This document shows, piece by piece, positions 34,833 to 43,589 of a DNA stretch of 64,000 nucleotides. Origin of the DNA: an uncultured Chthonomonas sp. Its GTDB lineage: Bacteria; Armatimonadota; Chthonomonadetes; Chthonomonadales; Chthonomonadaceae. The notes under the pieces were generated by a model. That model was not told the DNA's origin, did not search any database, and saw nothing but the letters and a program-made list of their open reading frames with translations. The translations under genes and the position numbers were made by a program. The stretch covers positions 124,001 through 188,000 of the forward strand of contig CAIONQ010000163.1 of NCBI GenBank assembly GCA_903859705.1. The letters run 5' to 3'. Numbering within the stretch: position 1 is the first letter of the stretch; each line of letters opens with the position of its first letter.

Positions 34833-36731
34833 TCAGGCCAGCTGAACAAGCTCCTCGTACGGTATGGGAGCGTTCTCTTTCGCGATAATGCGCACAAATA
34901 TCAGGATCAGAGCCAGAAAAAGTACCGATAGTGCCCCCCAGGCAAGAGTGCACACCTGCCACATGGGCGTATGTCCGAACATCAGAAATCGGTTTTGCCA
35001 GTAGTTAGCCGGTTCACAGATCTGTGAAAACACCTGTATCGGGTTCAGGTACCCCAGGTTAGCCCAGATGCTTGTGTCCTTCATACTGGTTGTATAAGAG
35101 GTACTAACGTCGGGCACTATCCACAATATCGCCAGCAGAACATATCCGGCAACTGCAGACACCCACCGGCTTCTGAATGCAACCGAACACAGCACACAGA
35201 ACAGGCCAAACCCCACAATAGTAGCCAGCAGTGCTACAGTGGCCTGCAGCATGTCTCCAGTTTGCGGTGCAACAAGGGTGCTTGCAGGCGGCGGTGGCGG
35301 CATTACAGGCATATCCACGGGCCAGTTAGTAAGTATGCTAACGGTAGCCATCCCATTGGGATCCGTGCGGTTCACCTGTATGCCACCGTTCGGAAGTTTT
35401 GTTGCCGTTACTGCCGAACCATTGGTTCGTGATATCGACATCGTTTGCCCGGTTACCGTAACAGTTTCCCCTGGCTGCCCATTTATATTAATCGGAGCAG
35501 GGGGTGGCAGGCCCGGCAGGCCAAGCGAAAGTGCCCCGGAATGGAATGCAGCTCCCGCTTTGCCAACAGGCACAAATGCCAGCCAATAGGCGCACACTGT
35601 TACCAGAGTTGCTACTGCCAGAAAGGGGATGCCAGAACCAAGTTTGCCGCGCTTGAACCCTGCCGGGGAAAAAGACCAGCGCAAGTACTTCCCGATTCGT
35701 TGGGCCTCAAAGGATGCCACTTCTCCGGTTGCAAATATGGGCACAAGCAATAGGAGCGCGATGCACGGTATTATCATCGCCCCAATCGGTGGCTGCACGG
35801 CCGTCATCACCACTCGAGATCCTCGGTGATACCAGGCACTTACCCACCAATTGGCTACACTGAAGGCCTGTAAGGAGATCAGCAGCAGCGTTAGCGCACG
35901 CAGCGTACCTGCCTTCCTGTCTGGAAACATCTCAATGCGGGCCGTGGCTACGCTTGTCATCAACGTGCCACACAGCAGGCTAAATACTGCGAAGCCAAAC
36001 CCTTCAGGAACTCTAAAGCCGATAAACTGATTCCCAAACCACGATTGTGACAGCGCGTTAAAAGCTGTTTCGGAGGCTGATGGGAGACCCGTTGGTGCGA
36101 ACTTCTGCGTTAACCCCTGCATAAACGAGCCGTAGACGAAGAGAAACAGCAAGAATAGCGTGAAGTAGGTTAACATCACTGCCTGGGTGGTAGTGCGTGC
36201 TGCGGAAGACCACATTATTCCCATGGAACCAATCAACACACTGGCAGCAAGCATCATCATGTATGCACTAAACACTTGCAGAGGGTCTACGCCGCCAAGC
36301 ATAAAGCAGATGGATATCAGCGGAAGCGAAGAGATTATAAGAAGGGCCGTAAATGATACGGCAGACATCAGCTTCCCAAGCACAATGCCGCGCCTGCTTA
36401 AGCGCGTTAACGTTAGCAGATCCATGGTCTGCTGTTCACGTTCAATCGTAAGCGATCCACTGGTGATAGCGGGTGTTATGAACAACACCAGAAACACCTG
36501 GGGAATCATAATCCAGTTAAACAGTTCCGTGCCAATAGATGATGATGCAGATCCACCCGCGCCAATCGAGGTAACTGCCGATTGAAAAGAGTTGTAACGC
36601 ACCAACACCAGCACCGCAATAAACCCGAGGTAGCCAAGCAGAATCCAGTATGCCCGTGAGCCACGCATGCGCACACGCAGCTCTTTGGTGAGTACGGGGT
36701 TATCCGGAATAAGTCTGGAGAAAACAGACAT
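34833..36731 (-). CDS. ABC-2 type permease, large, with periplasmic insertion
   Basis: 632 aa from ATG 36731 (GGGGAG seven bases upstream). The N-terminus FSRLIPDNPVLTKELRVRMRGSRAYWILLGYLGFIAV is typical of ABC-2/GldF-like permeases, where a first NPV..KE motif precedes helix 1. About twelve hydrophobic spans are present in two sets; between them is a soluble stretch (about 395-465) rich in Gly, Pro and Thr, with beta-type repeats (INGQPGETVTVTGQ; NGGIQVNRTDPNGMATV). Works with the adjacent ATPase (36758-37795). Confidence 0.85.
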   Translation of the reverse strand: MSVFSRLIPDNPVLTKELRVRMRGSRAYWILLGYLGFIAVLVLVRYNSFQSAVTSIGAGGSASSSIGTELFNWIMIPQVFLVLFITPAITSGSLTIEREQQTMDLLTLTRLSRRGIVLGKLMSAVSFTALLIISSLPLISICFMLGGVDPLQVFSAYMMMLAASVLIGSMGIMWSSAARTTTQAVMLTYFTLFLLFLFVYGSFMQGLTQKFAPTGLPSASETAFNALSQSWFGNQFIGFRVPEGFGFAVFSLLCGTLMTSVATARIEMFPDRKAGTLRALTLLLISLQAFSVANWWVSAWYHRGSRVVMTAVQPPIGAMIIPCIALLLLVPIFATGEVASFEAQRIGKYLRWSFSPAGFKRGKLGSGIPFLAVATLVTVCAYWLAFVPVGKAGAAFHSGALSLGLPGLPPPAPININGQPGETVTVTGQTMSISRTNGSAVTATKLPNGGIQVNRTDPNGMATVSILTNWPVDMPVMPPPPPASTLVAPQTGDMLQATVALLATIVGFGLFCVLCSVAFRSRWVSAVAGYVLLAILWIVPDVSTSYTTSMKDTSIWANLGYLNPIQVFSQICEPANYWQNRFLMFGHTPMWQVCTLAWGALSVLFLALILIFVRIIAKENAPIPYEELVQLA

Positions 36732-36757
36732 CGCTAAGCTCCCCATCAGGCCGTAAC

Positions 36758-37795
36758 CTACGCCACATGCCCCTTGGTAACGCGCAGGAAGACATCTTCA
36801 AGATCTGTTTCAGGCGTGTAGAAGGCTTTCACCTTCACGCCATTCTGAATTAGTGCTTGCAGAACCAGGTACTCAAAATCGGGCTCGCCAACATAACCAA
36901 TCTGCAGCACGCCGCCCCGGCCCGATGTATCGGTTTTTTGCAGCAGCTGAGAGGGTGCATCGGCTTGTGTGCCCTGTTCATCTCGCCGAGATCCGCGCAC
37001 ACCACTTGTAATCTTCACCTCTCGCACCACATCGGTCATTCCTTCCAGAATGGCCATAGCGCGCGGCAGATCTTCCACAATAGAAATATCAATATTGTGC
37101 TGGCCACGCACCTGGCGGGCAATGGTATTCACATCGCCTGCAACAATAAGCTCGCCCTGTTCAATAATGCCTATCTTATTGCAGAACTCTTCCATCTCTG
37201 GCAGGATGTGAGAAGATACGATTATGGTTTTCCCCATCGCCTGCAACTCTTTTAGCAGTTCACGAATTTCGATGCGTGCGCGCGGATCCAGGCCCGAGGC
37301 AGGCTCATCAAGCAGCATCACCTTGGGGTCGTGAACAAGCGTTTTAGCAAGGCACAAACGCTGTTTCATACCACGAGAGAGCGACTCAACGTAGGAGTCT
37401 TTCTTCTCTGTAAGGTCCGTAAGTGCCAGCACCTCATCAATAATTCCAGGGCGCTTGTCGCGCGGCAACCGGTACGCGGCTGCAAAAAAGTCCAGATATT
37501 CCCACACTTTAATGTCGTCATAAACTCCAAAAAAGTCGGGCATGTAACCCACGATAGATCGTATCTGCTCCGGGTGTTTCACCACATCAATGCCATCAAT
37601 AGATGCAGCCCCGGCTGTGGGTATCAGCAGCGTAGCAAGCATCTTGATGGTAGTAGTTTTTCCGGCCCCGTTTGGGCCAATAAACCCAAAGATGTCGCCT
37701 TTTTCTAACTCAAGGTCGAGGCCTTTGAGGGCGACTTTGCTTTTTGAACCTTCACGGTACTCTTTGCGAAGGTGTTTAATCTCGATCATCGGCAT
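36758..37795 (-). CDS. ABC transporter ATP-binding protein (ABC-2 type)
   Basis: 345 aa. Walker A GPNGAGKTTT near 40, signature SLSRGMKQRL near 138 (the canonical Gly-Gly replaced by Arg-Gly), Walker B VMLLDEPASGLDP near 160, and switch His in VSSHIL. Residues about 225-345 form an extra C-terminal domain common to GldA/CcmA-like ATPases. It energises the two neighbouring ABC-2 permeases. GGGAG lies 10 bases before ATG 37795; the next ORF downstream starts 26 nt later. Confidence 0.93.
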   Translation of the reverse strand: MPMIEIKHLRKEYREGSKSKVALKGLDLELEKGDIFGFIGPNGAGKTTTIKMLATLLIPTAGAASIDGIDVVKHPEQIRSIVGYMPDFFGVYDDIKVWEYLDFFAAAYRLPRDKRPGIIDEVLALTDLTEKKDSYVESLSRGMKQRLCLAKTLVHDPKVMLLDEPASGLDPRARIEIRELLKELQAMGKTIIVSSHILPEMEEFCNKIGIIEQGELIVAGDVNTIARQVRGQHNIDISIVEDLPRAMAILEGMTDVVREVKITSGVRGSRRDEQGTQADAPSQLLQKTDTSGRGGVLQIGYVGEPDFEYLVLQALIQNGVKVKAFYTPETDLEDVFLRVTKGHVA

Positions 37796-37834
37796 GGGTT
37801 CATAGCTCCCGGAGGGTCTCTAATGGAACAGTTA

Positions 37835-38635
37835 CTACGCCATGAGCGCAAAACGGCGAAAGCCAACCACCATCCGCCACACCAGCAGGGCGGTGAGGAT
37901 CAGGTAGGAAAGCAATCCGAACGCCAGGAAGAAAACTGTGTTTGCGTTATCGTGCGGGTTCATCGCCTCATACGTCATCATCACAGGATTCAGCCACATT
38001 AGCGGGCTCTTCGTAAACATATCATCTGCGGCAAAAAAGGAGAGCATCGCGGTAATAAGGCTTGTTATAATAATCAAGCCGCCAACCACAAAACTGTACG
38101 AACACATAATTGCAAACAGTGTTCGGTTTAACAGCCAGCTCATAAACAGGCCAAATGTAGTGAAGAACAGCCCGGATATCAGCAACAGCATCTCGGTAAG
38201 GCCAAAAGTTAGAAATGTCACGTCATGTGGTGAGCGCATCCACCCTGCCAGCTGAATTGGCATGAACAGCATATTGATGAATATCAGAACTGCATACCGC
38301 GCAATCAGCTTACCAAACACAATCTCTTGCGGTGTAAGCCGGGTAAATATCAGCATATCCCAGGTTTGCTGTTCCTTTTCCTGGGTTATAGAGTTTGCAG
38401 CCACCGCCGGCGCAAGCAAGCAGGTAATAGCCACCTGCAAAACAATGCAGGCACTCCATACATCAGAGCCAGTACGCGAAGAGGCATCAGTAAACACCCA
38501 GCGCAGTATGCTGATATAAATCCACGATATGAGAATGCCTGCCGTAATCGATCCAATCCACCGGCTCAGCACACTCATCTGCCGAATACGCAGGCGCAGA
38601 AAAAGCTCTTTACGCAGCACGGGGTTCTCAAACAT
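37835..38635 (-). CDS. ABC-2 type permease (six-span)
   Basis: 266 aa with six hydrophobic spans and the start MFENPVLRKELFLRLRIRQM, the same NPVL.KE opening as the larger permease at 36731. The two could form a heterodimer with the ATPase. Its ATG overlaps the stop of the upstream gene by one base (TAATG). Confidence 0.88.
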   Translation of the reverse strand: MFENPVLRKELFLRLRIRQMSVLSRWIGSITAGILISWIYISILRWVFTDASSRTGSDVWSACIVLQVAITCLLAPAVAANSITQEKEQQTWDMLIFTRLTPQEIVFGKLIARYAVLIFINMLFMPIQLAGWMRSPHDVTFLTFGLTEMLLLISGLFFTTFGLFMSWLLNRTLFAIMCSYSFVVGGLIIITSLITAMLSFFAADDMFTKSPLMWLNPVMMTYEAMNPHDNANTVFFLAFGLLSYLILTALLVWRMVVGFRRFALMA

Positions 38636-40950
38636 TACGGTTTCCCCTTTGCCGGGTTCGGCTTTGCTCCGGGCTGCTGCTCATCGTCCAGCGCAAGCAC
38701 TGCTTCAAGCACAAAGGGGTTGGTTCCGGATTCTATCTGGTAACCGGCCTTTTCCGGGGTTGGCAGGTGCAGCACAAACACGTTGGTTTCCACACCCTGC
38801 GGTTCCGATTTATTAACGGTTATGTGCATCAGGGGATCGTCGAACCAGCCAACAAGAATGTTGGGAGTCTTGCCGAAGGAGCCGTCAGTGCCATTATTCA
38901 TCCAGCCATACCGCTGGCCAGAAGCACTGTCTTGCAGGGCCTGTGTTACCGCAGAGCGTATTCTGCCCCGCGTGCTTTCAGGGGAATCGGAATCTGCATC
39001 AATTCCCTGGCTCATCCCAGGGATACGTATCACACTGGAGTTAGATCCACTTGCCCACTTCACCGTTGCCGTTACAGATTTACCGGGTGGCAGGTCTCCC
39101 ACAGGGGTGGGAGAATCGCCATTCATCAATGCACAGTCTCTCAAAGAGATATTGCTGTTGTTAGTTACGGTAACTTTGGCGCGGGCTCCATCCACCATAA
39201 CTGCCGTGGCATCAAAGGCGCCATGCGCATTTATTGCCACCGGCATATCAAAGCTCTTCTTATCCCACAGGCCAATCTGCAGCCCGCGCAGCACCGTGCC
39301 GCCATCCTGCTCAATCACCATCTCACCACCAAGAGACTGTGCGTGGAATAGCTCTCCCGGCACTACCTCATGAAGGCCGGTTTCCGTATCGCCTGCGGTA
39401 CGCAAACTAACATCATATGTGGATCGTTTGGGTGAGTACACCGTAAACTGCCCGTAGCCAGCATATATCGGGGATCCAGCCTGGCCCTCTACCACAGCGG
39501 CCCGGTTTACTGTTAGAGATCCACCCTTTATTGAGATTGCAATAATATAAGAAACTAGTGTAAAACCAGCGATTAGAGCGGGGGCTGTATACCACGCAAG
39601 CTCTCTTCTATCGATGCGCTTCAAAATAAAGTAGCTAACTGGCACAAGCAAAATGATGTACGCAGCAAGGAATATTGCAATGGTGTAAAACGCAGGGGTG
39701 CTGGTTGCTCGCCTGCCCGCAAGAGCATCTGCCACCAACATTGCGGCGCTGCCGTTTCGGGTACCACTGCGCAGCGTGTTTCGCGCCTGCACCATGTCGT
39801 TCCCACATTTAAGCAGGTCTCGCCACAGCAATGGGCCGCCACTCCAGCTGCGTACGGTGGGGTCCTGATAATCAAATGTGGTAAGCACAACAGTTCCGGC
39901 ACCATAAGGCGCCGCAATTACAAGCGGATTCGCGGCAGATCCAAGCAATACGCGTGCACCCGGTTTTAGACTGCCCTTCAAAATCTGAAACGGCACTGCA
40001 GATTTTATTGGCCAGTGATATCTGCTCGATAGCTCCGGCAGATCGTTTGCCGTGCCAGAGCCGGTTGGAGCAATGGGCAGCATCTCTTGCCAGAACTGGG
40101 ATTTCAGGCGTGCCATATCTCCACCGCCGGAGAGTATCAACAATCCGCCAGAACGCACCCACCCTTTAAGTGCAGAAGTCTGTGCTTCTGTCAGGCCATC
40201 AACAGGCATATCTGCCAGGGCAATAGCATCCACCATATCGTAACCCTGCTCATTTACGGGCAAAGATTCCGGGCGGGTATATGCCAGCGTAAGCGAAGCA
40301 TTCGGGTTTACACCGTTGTTGGATTGCTGAGGCGAGGCACTGGGGCGGGAATTAGAAGTCTCTTCGGAATCACTGTGCCGGTGAAACAGCCCCATTTTTT
40401 TCCGAGTTAAAAAATTAAGCCCGGAACCGCTTCGGGTTAACGCCAGCACATTGTAACTGTCCGAGGAAGTCGCGAGGGGCAATGCAACCGTCTTATGCGC
40501 AATTTGCCGGCCATCATTCAACAACTGGATGGTGACCTCCGAGGTGCTGCTCATGCGCCCCATGGAGTAATCCAGTGGGTTTAGCCGGAACACAAAACCC
40601 TCCGTGCGGGCCTCTTTTATCTGGCCCTCAGGCAGGGTAATTCTACGGGAATAGGTGGCAACCTGGTCTGCATTACGAACAAGCACCTGCAGCTGGCACT
40701 CGCCTTTTACTCCGGCACCGGTTAAGTAAACCGTTACGGGAGTACACGTTTCTGGCCGATAAACAGCCCGAGACGGTACCGATTGCCCGAAGCCAATAAT
40801 GGCATCGATATCAACAGCGCGTGAAGCAACTGGAAGCGAACAAAGCAAAGCCGTGGCGGCACAGACGTTTGTCAGGCGGCACAGCAAAGGTTTTATACAG
40901 CTTAATGACAGTCCCGAGTACATGGTGAAATGCGGTTCCTCCGCGATCAT
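38635..40950 (-). CDS. Secreted or membrane protein with GATase1-like domain
   Basis: 771 aa and first gene of the minus-strand operon. A signal peptide lies near the N-terminus (RLTNVCAATALLCSLPVASRAV). Extracytoplasmic beta-sandwich segments follow (TPVTVYLTGAGVKGECQLQVLVRN). Around 225-330 a class-I glutamine-amidotransferase-like fold is suggested by DMVDAIALADMPVDGLTEAQTSALKGWVRSGGLLILSGGGDMA, lacking an obvious catalytic triad, so it is probably a binding domain. Two membrane spans near 420-475 (IAIFLAAYIILLVPVSYFIL; ALIAGFTLVSYIIA) precede another beta-rich part. Gld/Bat-type systems have similar proteins. The exact start is unclear: ATG 40950 or ATG 40923, the latter 14 bases after GGAGG. 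Confidence 0.7.
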   Translation of the reverse strand: MIAEEPHFTMYSGLSLSCIKPLLCRLTNVCAATALLCSLPVASRAVDIDAIIGFGQSVPSRAVYRPETCTPVTVYLTGAGVKGECQLQVLVRNADQVATYSRRITLPEGQIKEARTEGFVFRLNPLDYSMGRMSSTSEVTIQLLNDGRQIAHKTVALPLATSSDSYNVLALTRSGSGLNFLTRKKMGLFHRHSDSEETSNSRPSASPQQSNNGVNPNASLTLAYTRPESLPVNEQGYDMVDAIALADMPVDGLTEAQTSALKGWVRSGGLLILSGGGDMARLKSQFWQEMLPIAPTGSGTANDLPELSSRYHWPIKSAVPFQILKGSLKPGARVLLGSAANPLVIAAPYGAGTVVLTTFDYQDPTVRSWSGGPLLWRDLLKCGNDMVQARNTLRSGTRNGSAAMLVADALAGRRATSTPAFYTIAIFLAAYIILLVPVSYFILKRIDRRELAWYTAPALIAGFTLVSYIIAISIKGGSLTVNRAAVVEGQAGSPIYAGYGQFTVYSPKRSTYDVSLRTAGDTETGLHEVVPGELFHAQSLGGEMVIEQDGGTVLRGLQIGLWDKKSFDMPVAINAHGAFDATAVMVDGARAKVTVTNNSNISLRDCALMNGDSPTPVGDLPPGKSVTATVKWASGSNSSVIRIPGMSQGIDADSDSPESTRGRIRSAVTQALQDSASGQRYGWMNNGTDGSFGKTPNILVGWFDDPLMHITVNKSEPQGVETNVFVLHLPTPEKAGYQIESGTNPFVLEAVLALDDEQQPGAKPNPAKGKP

Positions 40951-41137
40951 GTCTATCAGGCCCGGCGGCTGTGCAGCTCAGCCTGGGCGCGGATCTGTCT
41001 GCGAGTGTGCTGCCAGAGGCTGCCAATCTAAATGCACACACTGTTTGCGGTGCATCGGATGGCACGCCAATTATGCGGCGCGCGGGCGATTTGGCAGTTA
41101 ACTGTACGTCGGCCCGCGCGGCCCGGTTTCAATTATT

Positions 41138-41151
41138 TCTAATATATTAGA
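41138..41151. promoter_or_regulatory. 14-bp AT-rich palindrome between yebC and the ABC/MoxR operon
   Basis: TCTAATATATTAGA is a perfect palindrome, located just past the yebC stop and about 190 bp before the operon's first gene. It could be an operator or promoter element of the operon; no convincing -35 was found upstream of it. Confidence 0.3.
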
Positions 41152-41164
41152 CGCGCTTTAGAGC

Positions 41165-41914
41165 TTATTCGCTCGCTGCCGCCATAACTTCGTCGGTCAT
41201 TTCAAAGTTGGCATGCACCTTCTGCACGTCATCATCGTCATCAAGGCGCTCCATCAGCCGCATCATCTGCGTGGCATCTTTCACGTCAAGCTGTACAGTA
41301 TCACCCGGTTCCATAGTATATTCCGCCGAAGTAATTGGTAAGCCAGCAGTTTCCAGTGCCTGTCTCACAGCCGCAAAATCGCCAGGGGAAGATACTATTT
41401 CAAAGTTCTCTTCGTCATCCGTGCGCACATCCTCGGCGCCAGCATCCAGAACCACACTGAAGATGGTGTCTTCATCAGTAGCAGACTTTGGAACCGTAAT
41501 CAACCCAATAGGGCGGAAGCGGTAAGCAACCGAGCCCATCTCACCCATGCGCCCACCATTTTTTCCGAAGATGTTTCGGATGTTGGCTACTGTGCGGTTC
41601 TTATTATCGGTGGCAACTTCAACCAGCACAGCCACTCCGCCCGGGCCGTAACCTTCGTATATAATCTCTTCAAAGGCAGCACCATCAACTTCGCCCGTAC
41701 CACGCTGTATGCTGCGCTTGATGTTATCCGCAGGCATCGAGTAACCGCGCGCCTTTTGAATAGCAAGGCGGAGCCTCAGGTTGGTATCCGGGTTGCCGCC
41801 ACCCTTAGCGGCCATAATAATCTCTTTTGCCAACTTGGTGAAGAGGTTGCCGCGCTTAGCGTCCTGCGCGCCTTTACGCAGGCGAATGTTATGCCATTTT
41901 GAATGTCCGGACAT
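41165..41914 (-). CDS. yebC: YebC/PmpR/TACO1-family regulator or translation factor
   Basis: 249 aa. MSGHSKWHNIRLRKGAQDAKRGNLFTKLAKEI is the diagnostic N-terminus; IYEGYGPGGVAVLVEVATDNKNRTVANIRNIFGKNGG and the C-terminal MMRLMERLDDDDDVQKVHANFE complete the family. Members bind DNA in some species, while recent work on YebC and mitochondrial TACO1 points to helping ribosomes through polyproline stretches. GGGAGC precedes the ATG. Downstream of it lies the ABC/MoxR operon; upstream is a near-consensus promoter. Confidence 0.95.
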   Translation of the reverse strand: MSGHSKWHNIRLRKGAQDAKRGNLFTKLAKEIIMAAKGGGNPDTNLRLRLAIQKARGYSMPADNIKRSIQRGTGEVDGAAFEEIIYEGYGPGGVAVLVEVATDNKNRTVANIRNIFGKNGGRMGEMGSVAYRFRPIGLITVPKSATDEDTIFSVVLDAGAEDVRTDDEENFEIVSSPGDFAAVRQALETAGLPITSAEYTMEPGDTVQLDVKDATQMMRLMERLDDDDDVQKVHANFEMTDEVMAAASE

Positions 41915-42010
41915 GAAACCAGCTCCCGTATTGCTGCGGCAAGCCGCCCAATATGCGCCGAATTGAAATAGGTTATTTCTGATTAAAAATAAGAGCAGAA
42001 AACTGCCGCA

Positions 42011-42039
42011 ATTATATCATACCGGCCATTGGGCGTCAA
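42011..42039 (-). promoter_or_regulatory. Near-consensus sigma70 promoter for yebC
   Basis: On the minus strand: -35 TTGACG (42039-42034), 17-nt spacer, -10 TATAAT (42016-42011). The leader to the ATG at 41914 is about 90 nt. The remaining part of the intergenic region to 42283 carries AT-rich sequence but no second promoter that I can defend for the plus-strand gene. Confidence 0.8.
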
Positions 42040-42283
42040 ACGCGGCAAGGGTCGAATGGGGCATTGCAAACCGATCACTATGCTCCAATATAGCCTACAT
42101 TAACACTTTTCCTGCAGTAATCGCCGAATTAAGGCACAATAGACACGAATACACAGATAAATATAGGCTCTATTTAGGCGTCTGTGTGCCACCAAACATA
42201 TGTATGACTGAGATATACGCAGGGCTTTCTTCAGAGAATGGTGAATTCTGACAGAAGAACATAGCAAAAGACAAGGAATGAGC

Positions 42284-43021
42284 ATGAAAGAGAAGCTTGC
42301 AGCTCTATATGCCCTCCAGGTGCAGGATAGCGCCATGGATGAGCTAAAAAGGCAGTTTTCCGTTCTCGATTCCGGCAGCAAGGAAAAGGTAGTTTTCCAG
42401 GAAGCAGAAGCAGCAGCGAGTGCTGCCACTGCTGAGTTTAATCGTACCACCGGCGAACTGAAAGATACCGAGCTTGAACAGCAGCAGGTGGAAACAAAGC
42501 GCAAAGGTTTTGAAGATAAGCTCTACGGCGGTAAGGTAACCAACCCAAAAGAGCTGCAGGCCATGCAGGCTGAAGTAGAGATGCTCGCAAAGCACCGTAC
42601 TACTCTCGAAGATAAAATCATAGTTTTGATGGAATCTCTCGATGCGCGCAAGAAAGAGAAATTAGCAGCAGCCTCAGCGCTGAGGGCAGCTAAGGCCGCC
42701 TACACAGCGCGCTATGCACTGTACAAGGAATCTGCAGAGGCCGTTAAAGTTCAGGCCCAGGCGGTGATTGTCGCTCGAGCAGAAGCACTGAAGGGCGTAG
42801 ACCCCGCGCTCGTGAAACAGTATGAGCGGTTGCGCCTGGCACGGGCCGGCATTGGCATTTCTGCAGTTCAAGATGGTAACGCTTGCTCTGGCTGCAAAAT
42901 GGCTCTGCCCAGCACCCTCATCAGCCGCATTAAAGTAGGCACTACTGTAGAGCTGTGTCAAAACTGTGGCCGAATGCTCTGCATCTTACCAGCACCACCA
43001 TCTGAACCCAAGAAAAAGTAA
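42284..43021 (+). CDS. Coiled-coil zinc-ribbon protein (DUF164/CdsZ-like)
   Basis: 245 aa. Residues about 1-190 are a long helical hairpin coiled coil with a central LYGGKVTNPKELQAMQAEVEML block, characteristic of the COG1579 family. The C-terminus binds zinc through ACSGCKMALP and CQNCGRMLC. Family members have been proposed as nucleic-acid-associated or chaperone proteins; function is not settled. ATG 42284 is chosen because AAGG lies 7-8 bases before it; the ATG six bases earlier sits on top of the ribosome site. Confidence 0.9.
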   Translation: MKEKLAALYALQVQDSAMDELKRQFSVLDSGSKEKVVFQEAEAAASAATAEFNRTTGELKDTELEQQQVETKRKGFEDKLYGGKVTNPKELQAMQAEVEMLAKHRTTLEDKIIVLMESLDARKKEKLAAASALRAAKAAYTARYALYKESAEAVKVQAQAVIVARAEALKGVDPALVKQYERLRLARAGIGISAVQDGNACSGCKMALPSTLISRIKVGTTVELCQNCGRMLCILPAPPSEPKKK

Positions 43022-43053
43022 TCGCCGCAGAGGAAACTGGTCCTCCGCGGCGA
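43022..43053 (+). terminator. Hairpin after the zinc-ribbon gene
   Basis: TCGCCGC (43022-43028) with GCGGCGA (43047-43053), continuing inward as GAGGA (43030-43034) with TCCTC (43041-43045) around AACTGG; one A-C mismatch. Followed by TATGCTTTT. Confidence 0.75.
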
Positions 43054-43065
43054 GTATGCTTTTAG

Positions 43066-43089
43066 GAAGACTGAAGAAGATCAGTCTTC
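43066..43089 (-). terminator. Hairpin overlapping the ferredoxin stop
   Basis: GAAGACTG (43066-43073) pairs with CAGTCTTC (43082-43089) around AAGAAGAT. On the minus strand it starts within the last codons of the ferredoxin gene and is followed by CTAAAAG. Together with the previous hairpin it separates two convergent genes. Confidence 0.5.
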
Positions 43090-43401
43090 TGGGCGTGGCC
43101 CCGGTGCAATTCCCTCGGCTGCAGACCTCTTGATGATTTTAATCGTCAGGTCGTTCTCAACCCGAATCTGGCAGCTCAGTCGGTATTTAGCGATCCATTC
43201 CGGATCTTCCAGAGCCTCTTTCTCGTCATCCTGCATGGCAGGGACAGCGCCAGAAATCACCTCAATGCGGCAGGTAGTGCAGCGAGACTGCCCGCCGCAG
43301 CGGTGCAGTATGTCGATGCCTGCATCTTCCAGAGCGAGGACGAGCTTCTTGCCGGCTTCCGCCTCAAATGGTTCTTCACCTTCTACGGTAATCAGGGGCA
43401 T
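43081..43401 (-). CDS. 2Fe-2S ferredoxin
   Basis: 106 aa. Plant-type [2Fe-2S] fold with ligands Cys in HRCGGQSRCTTC (C-x5-C-x2-C) and the distal LSCQI. The start MPLITVEGEEPFEAEAGKKL at 43401 follows AGGAG; an extension to 43473 lacks support and overlaps nothing conserved. Electron carrier; a plausible donor for mono- or dioxygenases, though the PhyH dioxygenase nearby uses 2-oxoglutarate and needs no ferredoxin. The C-terminal ten residues (EGIAPGPRPED) are a flexible tail. Confidence 0.92.
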   Translation of the reverse strand: MPLITVEGEEPFEAEAGKKLVLALEDAGIDILHRCGGQSRCTTCRIEVISGAVPAMQDDEKEALEDPEWIAKYRLSCQIRVENDLTIKIIKRSAAEGIAPGPRPED

Positions 43402-43589
43402 CCTGCGATTCTCCTGTGCTTGTATTGGAAGCGGGTTCGGCCAGGCCGTTAACCGCAGTGTATTCCAGAACAACCTTCGATCTGTTGGATGGGTTTTCCT
43501 GCTCAGCAGGTCTTCATGCGCTATGGCACGTCGCCATGGCGCGCCAATACCCGGTGCAGAAATGCACTCCTACGAAGAGACAAAAGCTG

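Noticed and set aside
34268-34888. 206-aa frame opposite the coiled-coil protein
   Set aside because: Antisense to the coiled-coil gene; no ribosome site or recognisable domain.
38767-39373. Two antisense frames of about 195 aa opposite the GATase-like protein
   Set aside because: Overlapping shadows in both alternative frames, neither with a plausible start or family motif.
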